From NCBI GenBank assembly GCA_014379165.1, contig JACMMG010000054.1, forward strand, positions 1-26,066: DNA of 26,066 nucleotides, in the 5' to 3' direction. Numbering within the stretch: the first letter of the stretch is position 1; the number at the start of each line of letters is the position of its first letter. Below, in pieces: positions 21,867 through 26,066 of the stretch. Both the position numbers and the translations under genes were made by a program. The notes beneath the pieces were generated by a model that ran no database searches, was not told the origin of the DNA, and saw only the letters and a program-made list of their open reading frames with translations. This stretch comes from Candidatus Parcubacteria bacterium (GTDB taxonomy: Bacteria; Patescibacteriota; Minisyncoccia; Phycocordibacterales; SBAW01).

Positions 21867-22523
21867 ATGAAAAGAGGATTTACCCCCACACTAACTTTGG
21901 CATCGCTTCGCAAAGTCTTTCAAAGAAAGACAATGCCAAAGTTGGTGTCGGGGTTTACCCTAATTGAGCTCATTGTGTCGGTCGGTATCTTTGCCGTTGT
22001 TATGGTTATTGCACTTGGCGCGCTGCTTTCTATTTCTGTTGCAGAGCGTAAGTCCGAAACGCTTAAATCGGTTATGAACAATTTAAACTTTACACTCGAC
22101 AGCATGTCGCGCTTTGTACGCACCGGCACTGATTATCATTGCGGCTCACCTTCGAGTGGGGATTGCGCTAGTGGTGCAGGCTACTTTTCCTTTACTGCAG
22201 CTCCAGGATCTTTTTCGGCCTGTCCGGCTTCTTCTTTAACCTGCCGTGTAGCCTACTGTTTGGATGGTGGTGTCATTAAACGGCAGGTAATAAACGGTAC
22301 ACCTGATGCTTTGTGCACTTCCTCGAATTTTCTTCCCATTACTGCTCCAGAGGTGTCAATAACAAGTCTTATTTTCTACCTTAATGGCTCACGAGTAGGT
22401 TCTGCTGATAATACCCAACCAAAAGTTACTATTACACTCGCAGGTTCCGTGCAGATCAACTCAAGTGCTTCAACGACGCTCAATTTGCAAACTAGTGTGA
22501 CGCAACGCCTGTATGATCAATAA
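21867..22523 (+). CDS. PilW/GspJ-like pseudopilin with interrupted leader
   Basis: 218 residues from the ATG at 21867. The start MKRGFT is followed by 22 unusual residues and then SGFTLIELIVSVGIFAVVMVIALGALLSI, the true prepilin signal. Deleting the 75-bp in-frame segment restores MKRGFTLIEL, so the leader appears interrupted by an inserted palindrome. A second in-frame ATG at 21933 (MPKLVSG before FTLIEL) would yield a normal 7-residue leader and may be the working start. The body resembles PilW/GspJ (long first helix then SETLKSVMNNLNFTLDSMSRFVRTG). It has Cys-rich loops. It overlaps the next gene by 11 bp. Confidence 0.85.
   Translation: MKRGFTPTLTLASLRKVFQRKTMPKLVSGFTLIELIVSVGIFAVVMVIALGALLSISVAERKSETLKSVMNNLNFTLDSMSRFVRTGTDYHCGSPSSGDCASGAGYFSFTAAPGSFSACPASSLTCRVAYCLDGGVIKRQVINGTPDALCTSSNFLPITAPEVSITSLIFYLNGSRVGSADNTQPKVTITLAGSVQINSSASTTLNLQTSVTQRLYDQ
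21876..21960. mobile_element. 75-bp palindromic insertion with 10-bp flanking repeat inside a pseudopilin leader
   Basis: Flanking repeats GGATTTACCC (21876-21885) and GGGTTTACCC (21951-21960) differ at one base and lie 75 bp apart (25 codons). Between them are 16-bp arms ACACTAACTTTGGCAT (21888-21903) and its complement (21933-21948, one G-U), enclosing GTCTTTC/GAAAGAC (21915-21931). The pattern fits a tiny inverted-repeat element with a target-site duplication that kept the frame open. Confidence 0.65.
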
Positions 22524-23151
22524 GATAAAAAATATACAAAAGTATCTTCTTGGTGGTAAAGAGGGTTTTACTCTTGTTGAAACGCTCATAGCGGTGCTCC
22601 TTTTGGCAACTGCTATCGCGGGTCCGCTTACAATAGCCTCTCGAGGTCTTACGGCGTCGCTTGTTGCAAAAGATCAAGTAACAGCATATTACTTAGCGCA
22701 AGATGCAATTGAATATGCACGATGGATACGCGATACAAACAAACTTTGTGGGCATAGTTGGCTGGCCGGACTGAATGGCATTTCAGGAAATGGACATACG
22801 AACACCAGCGGTGGAGGAGGCGCTATTCCTCCCGCATGCAATACTAACGGATCTCCCCTCGTTGACTGCACTACTCATACGTGTGCAATCAACTCTCTTG
22901 CAGACACTGTAAGTCAATGCGATAGCATGGAAGGGTCAGCATGCGCTGTACTTTATTATGATGCTACTAATAAATATTTCACCCATACAACGGGCATTAT
23001 GGGCCGTACAATTTTCAGACGTGTCATAGGACTTACTGCATCTGCGGGAAATAGTAACGAATACATTCTTACCGCTACCGTTAAATGGATCGATACAGGC
23101 GGAAATTTTCGTTCTGTTGTGATTCAGGAATATATCTATAACTGGCAATGA
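22513..23151 (+). CDS. PilV/GspI-like minor pilin
   Basis: 212 residues. A Lys-rich leader ending in GGKEG precedes FTLVETLIAVLLLATAIAGPLTIASRGL, the type III signal with Glu5 and the small-residue pattern typical of GspI/PilV. The next segment, VAKDQVTAYYLAQDAIEYARWIRD, matches the family helix after the membrane part. Cys pairs occur in the middle (LCGHSW, ACNTNG, DCTTHTC). It starts 11 bp inside the previous gene and ends with a 4-bp ATGA overlap with the next, indicating tight coupling in the minor-pilin operon. Confidence 0.88.
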   Translation: MINKIKNIQKYLLGGKEGFTLVETLIAVLLLATAIAGPLTIASRGLTASLVAKDQVTAYYLAQDAIEYARWIRDTNKLCGHSWLAGLNGISGNGHTNTSGGGGAIPPACNTNGSPLVDCTTHTCAINSLADTVSQCDSMEGSACAVLYYDATNKYFTHTTGIMGRTIFRRVIGLTASAGNSNEYILTATVKWIDTGGNFRSVVIQEYIYNWQ

Positions 23152-23702
23152 AAAAGATTCAGTATAAAAGGGGGGAAAGCCTGCCTGTTGGTAGGCGGGG
23201 ATTCACGATCTTTTTTGCGGTCCTTGTCGCGTCTCTTTCATTGTCAGTAGGTTTGGCGATCTATGATCTTCTAGTGCGCGAACTTGTACTTTCTCAGACC
23301 GTACGTGAATCGCAATACGCTATTTATGCTGCAGACACGGGGATCGAGTGTGCGCTGTATTGGGATTCGAAGGCGCCTGTACTAAATGGTGCGACAAGTG
23401 TGTTTGGTACTTCTTCAACGGCAGGAGCGGCAGGGTGGGGTTCGAGTGCTAGTCCTTTTTGCACGGGCCAAAATATCAGTACCTTGTGGGGTTCTGTGCC
23501 GCCGCCGGGTTCTGATGCTAACCACGCAACAACAACCTTTACAATGTATATCACGGCTGCAGGTGCCAACGGACCGTGTGTGCGGGTAGAGATAGGCAAA
23601 TATTCTGTTCCTACGTTGCGAACTTCAGTAGAGGCACATGGCTATAATACCTGCGCTACTGGAGGGTTTAAGGTAGAACGCGCACTGCAAGCCAACTATT
23701 AA
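23148..23702 (+). CDS. PilX-like minor pilin
   Basis: 184 residues. The leader MKKIQYKRGESLPVGRRG precedes FTIFFAVLVASLSLSVGLAIYDLLVRELVLS; Glu5 is replaced by Phe (FTIFF), as in some PilX/GspK-type subunits. The following segment SQTVRESQYAIYAADTGIECALYW is the PilX hallmark (family form AFQAADTGIECALYW). The remainder is a short Cys-containing domain. PilX-type subunits sit at the pilus tip with PilV and PilW. It is the last gene of the pilus locus; the promoter of ligA begins 30 bp after its stop. Confidence 0.87.
   Translation: MKKIQYKRGESLPVGRRGFTIFFAVLVASLSLSVGLAIYDLLVRELVLSQTVRESQYAIYAADTGIECALYWDSKAPVLNGATSVFGTSSTAGAAGWGSSASPFCTGQNISTLWGSVPPPGSDANHATTTFTMYITAAGANGPCVRVEIGKYSVPTLRTSVEAHGYNTCATGGFKVERALQANY
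23179..23196. repeat. Small GC-rich palindrome in the PilX-like leader
   Basis: GCCTGCC (23179-23185), loop TGTT, GGTAGGC (23190-23196) forms a 7-bp stem with one G-U. It encodes the leader segment around SLPVGR just before the prepilin cleavage site. The right side continues GGCGGGG, as does the GC-rich hairpin at 5883-5900 near tRNA-Ile. Confidence 0.5.
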
Positions 23703-23731
23703 TTCCAACTGTTTTTCACGGCTGGGTAGAG

Positions 23732-23737
23732 TATGAT
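23732..23737 (+). promoter_or_regulatory. -10 box (TATGAT) of ligA
   Basis: TATGAT ends 6 nt before the ATG at 23744, consistent with leaderless transcription. It also argues against the upstream GTG at 23738 as start, since transcription would begin after that codon. Confidence 0.55.
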
Positions 23738-23743
23738 GTGGGC

Positions 23744-25756
23744 ATGGCAGCTCCAGCTGAGGTAAAAAAGCGCTACGAAAAACTCAAAAAGGCGGTTAAT
23801 CATTACCGCACGCAGCGCCATGTCTACGATAAGGAGGAGATCCCTCTAGAGGTGGAAGACTCCCTTAAGCATGAACTTTCGGAAATAGAAAAAGAGTATC
23901 CGGATCTTATCTCTTCAGATTCTCCTAGCCAACGCGTAGCGGGTTCTCCACTCCCGCAGTTTAAAAAGGTGGCGCATACCATAGCGCAATGGTCTTTTAA
24001 CGATGCTTTTTCTGAAGAAGAAATGCGGGACTTCGATAAGCGGGTGAAGCGCTTCTTGGGCTTGCCGCTCCTCCAAGATATCGAATATACCGTAGAGCTT
24101 AAAATAGATGGGCTAAAAATAATTCTGCAATATGAAAAAGGATTATTAAAGACTGCGGCGACGCGCGGTGACGGCCGTGTGGGAGAGGACGTAACGCACA
24201 ATGTGCGCACCATAGAATCGGTGCCGCTTTTACTTTCACGCCCTGTGGATGTAATTGTTGAGGGGGAAGTATGGATGAGTGAAAAGATTCTGGAGGCGGT
24301 AAATAAAGCGCGTAAGAATAATACTGAACCGCTTTTTGCAAATCCGCGCAATGCCGCCGCCGGTTCTATCCGCCAGCTTGATCCAAAAATTGCTGCGTCG
24401 CGTAAGCTGGATACTTTTATATATGACGTTGCGCAAACCTCCGAAGATTTGCCCGAGACTCAGGTTGCAGAACTTCAATATCTTCGGGAACTCGATTTCA
24501 AGGTAAATCCGCACTTCAAACTCGTTTCTTCTATCGAAGGGGCGATCAAGTATTGGGAGACATGGAAGAAAAAAAATAAAACTCAAGGGTACTGGATAGA
24601 CGGTGTTGTTGTTAAAGTAAATGAGCGCCGCCTTCAAGAGCGTTTAGGATATACAGGCAAAGGGCCGCGGTATGCGATCGCTTTTAAATTTCCAGCCGAG
24701 CAGGTTACCACGGTTGTGGAAGATATTGTGCTGCAAGTAGGCCGCACAGGAGTTTTGACGCCTGTAGCTCATCTGCGGCCTGTTTCTGTTGCGGGTTCTG
24801 TTGTTTCGCGCGCAACGCTTCATAATGAGGACGAAATTAAACGTCTCGATGTGCGCGTAGGAGACACGGTTCTTTTACAGAAAGCAGGCGATGTCATTCC
24901 CGATATTGTGAAAGTTCTTACAGAATTACGCACCGGAAAAGAAAAGACTTTCAAATGGCCAACACACATACCGGAATGCGGAGGGGATGGACGCATAGAG
25001 CGTGTGCCAGGTACCGCAGCATGGAGATGCGTTGCACGCGATTCTTTTGCAGTGCAAAGGCGCGTACTCCGGCATTTCGCAAGCAAGCATGCGCTCGATA
25101 TTGAAGGGCTCGGCGAAAGCACTGTCGACCTTCTTCTTGAAAAAGGCCTCGTGCATTCTTTTGACGACTTCTTTACGCTTAAAGAAGGCGATGTGCTTGA
25201 ACTCGAAGGGTTTGCCGAAGTGTCGGCAAAAAAGTTAATCGCTTCAATTGAGAAGACTCGAAAACATATTCCACTCTCACGGCTTATAACAGGGCTATCC
25301 ATACCGCATGTAGGGGAGGAGACGGCATTCCTTCTTGCGCGTAATTTCAAAACTATCGATGACATTGCCGAGGCCACACTTGAAAAATTAGTGGAAATAG
25401 ATGGAGTAGGAAGCATAGTAGCAAAAGCTATTTACGATTGGTTTAGAGAGAAAGAAAATGTGGCACTTATTTTGCGTCTGAAAAAACTCCTTACAATAGA
25501 ATCGGAAAAACTTACTTCAGCAAAGAAACTTCCGCTTGAAGGAAAAACCTTCGTGCTTACCGGAACAATGAAGAGCTTGTCGCGGGATGAGGCGAAAGAA
25601 AAATTGCGCACGCTTGGGGCGGATGTGTCATCTTCAGTTTCTAAAAACACCTTTGCAGTAGTCGCGGGTGAAGAGCCGGGCTCGAAGTTGGATAAAGCAC
25701 GTGAATTGGGCGTCCAAGTGCTTTCTGAAAATGAGTTTTTGAAAATGCTGAGGTAG
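23744..25756 (+). CDS. ligA: NAD-dependent DNA ligase LigA
   Basis: 670 residues, normal length. LigA seals nicks in replication and repair, using NAD+ to adenylate a lysine. Adenylation motif ELKIDG has the catalytic Lys120; the nucleotidyltransferase motifs TRGDGRVGEDVTHN and VEGEVWM follow. FANPRNAAAGSIRQLD and WIDGVVVKV are strongly conserved. The OB fold contains QVGRTGVLTPVA. The four-Cys zinc finger is damaged: only Cys412 and Cys429 remain, and the usual CPAQ reads SFAV. Four HhH motifs (about 450-575) and a C-terminal BRCT domain (about 596-670) are present. The NMN-binding Ia domain is divergent. The ATG at 23744 is preferred (see the -10 box). It is followed by gatC. Confidence 0.96.
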   Translation: MAAPAEVKKRYEKLKKAVNHYRTQRHVYDKEEIPLEVEDSLKHELSEIEKEYPDLISSDSPSQRVAGSPLPQFKKVAHTIAQWSFNDAFSEEEMRDFDKRVKRFLGLPLLQDIEYTVELKIDGLKIILQYEKGLLKTAATRGDGRVGEDVTHNVRTIESVPLLLSRPVDVIVEGEVWMSEKILEAVNKARKNNTEPLFANPRNAAAGSIRQLDPKIAASRKLDTFIYDVAQTSEDLPETQVAELQYLRELDFKVNPHFKLVSSIEGAIKYWETWKKKNKTQGYWIDGVVVKVNERRLQERLGYTGKGPRYAIAFKFPAEQVTTVVEDIVLQVGRTGVLTPVAHLRPVSVAGSVVSRATLHNEDEIKRLDVRVGDTVLLQKAGDVIPDIVKVLTELRTGKEKTFKWPTHIPECGGDGRIERVPGTAAWRCVARDSFAVQRRVLRHFASKHALDIEGLGESTVDLLLEKGLVHSFDDFFTLKEGDVLELEGFAEVSAKKLIASIEKTRKHIPLSRLITGLSIPHVGEETAFLLARNFKTIDDIAEATLEKLVEIDGVGSIVAKAIYDWFREKENVALILRLKKLLTIESEKLTSAKKLPLEGKTFVLTGTMKSLSRDEAKEKLRTLGADVSSSVSKNTFAVVAGEEPGSKLDKARELGVQVLSENEFLKMLR

Positions 25757-25758
25757 TG

Positions 25759-25764
25759 TAGTAT
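25759..25764 (+). promoter_or_regulatory. -10 box (TAGTAT) of gatC
   Basis: TAGTAT directly follows the ligA stop and ends 6 nt before the gatC ATG. This is the same spacing as at ligA and the second pilin, again predicting a leaderless message. Confidence 0.45.
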
Positions 25765-25770
25765 TGCCAT

Positions 25771-26066
25771 ATGATTTCTAAGGAAGAGATACAGAACCTC
25801 AGCCAGCTTGCGCGGCTAGAACTGAAAGAGGAGGAAATAACCTCGCTCCAAAAGGACCTCTCAGACATACTCAACTATGTAGGCCAAATAAAATCGTCGG
25901 AAAAGGCGGCAGATTCGGCGCCCGCATCGCGCAACGTGTTGCGCCGTGACGAACCTCACGCGCAAGAGTCTTTGCTTGCAGGGAAGCGCGAGGCAATTCT
26001 AGAGGCATTCCCGAAACGTGAAAATGATTATCTGCTCGTGCGCAAGATAATTTCCAAAGATGAATA
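25771..26066 (+). CDS. gatC: Aspartyl/glutamyl-tRNA amidotransferase subunit C (3' end at window edge)
   Basis: 98 codons from the ATG at 25771 to the last complete triplet; the window ends in TA, probably the first two bases of a stop codon. The sequence matches GatC: ISKEEIQNLSQLARLELKEEE, then LSDILNYVGQIK, and the APASRNVLRRDEP belt that wraps around GatA. The C-terminal segment VRKIIS fits the family end (xVPxVI). GatCAB amidates Glu-tRNA(Gln) or Asp-tRNA(Asn), and gatA normally follows. Length agrees with the usual 95-100 residues. It lies 14 bp after ligA, with its own -10 box between. Confidence 0.93.
   Translation, partial: MISKEEIQNLSQLARLELKEEEITSLQKDLSDILNYVGQIKSSEKAADSAPASRNVLRRDEPHAQESLLAGKREAILEAFPKRENDYLLVRKIISKDE

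Noticed and set aside
23738..23743. GTG at 23738 as ligA start
   Set aside because: It lies within the expected promoter-to-start spacer directly after the -10 box; the ATG at 23744 fits better.
1..26066. CRISPR array, transposase or phage genes
   Set aside because: No regularly spaced direct repeats and no transposase, integrase or phage structural protein motifs were found on either strand.

Overview
This window looks like a chromosomal segment of a small-genome bacterium of the Patescibacteria (Candidate Phyla Radiation), most likely a Parcubacteria-type lineage. That is an inference from the Parcubacteria-like LigA with a degraded zinc finger, a compact type IV pilus (T4P) locus with no secretin, many tiny intergenic palindromes, few Shine-Dalgarno sites, and -10 boxes placed so close to start codons that many mRNAs should be leaderless. 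No 16S gene or marker phylogeny is present to prove it.

Layout. Bases 1-766 (minus) hold the N-terminal part of a patatin-like protein, divergent from ftsH (832-2817). A small two-helix membrane protein follows. Bases 3.35-5.7 kb carry two minus-strand genes of visibly higher GC: a CodA-like amidohydrolase and a dihydroorotate-dehydrogenase-like flavoprotein. Each has an AGGGAG ribosome-binding site and a strong T-tailed terminator, unlike most of their neighbours. Together they look like an acquired pyrimidine-type metabolic cassette. A tRNA-Ile with the unusual anticodon UAU follows, then a strongly structured non-coding stretch that ends in a terminator just before a DUF2061 membrane protein. 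Next come recG (minus), an ECF sigma factor paired with a DUF5667-like single-pass membrane protein, a second structured non-coding stretch, tRNA-Ser(GCU) (minus) and a comF-type phosphoribosyltransferase (minus).

From 11.46 to 23.7 kb lies a nearly complete T4P gene set in assembly order: pilM, pilN, pilO, a short pilP-like gene, pilB, pilT, pilC, three pilins, prepilin peptidase pilD, then four pseudopilin-like genes (GspH, PilW/GspJ, PilV/GspI and PilX types). PilM/N/O/P should form the inner-membrane platform around PilC. PilB and PilT extend and retract the pilus, PilD cleaves the GFTLIE leaders, and the minor pilins prime assembly. The window ends with ligA and nearly all of gatC.

Most notable observations: a 75-bp in-frame palindromic insertion inside a prepilin leader, with an apparent 10-bp target duplication; two tRNA genes each followed by multi-helix sequence carrying a copy of that tRNA's own 3' end; a possible antiterminator/terminator pair upstream of DUF2061; the foreign-looking amidohydrolase/flavoprotein pair, both with altered active-site positions; and a consistent leaderless-promoter architecture.
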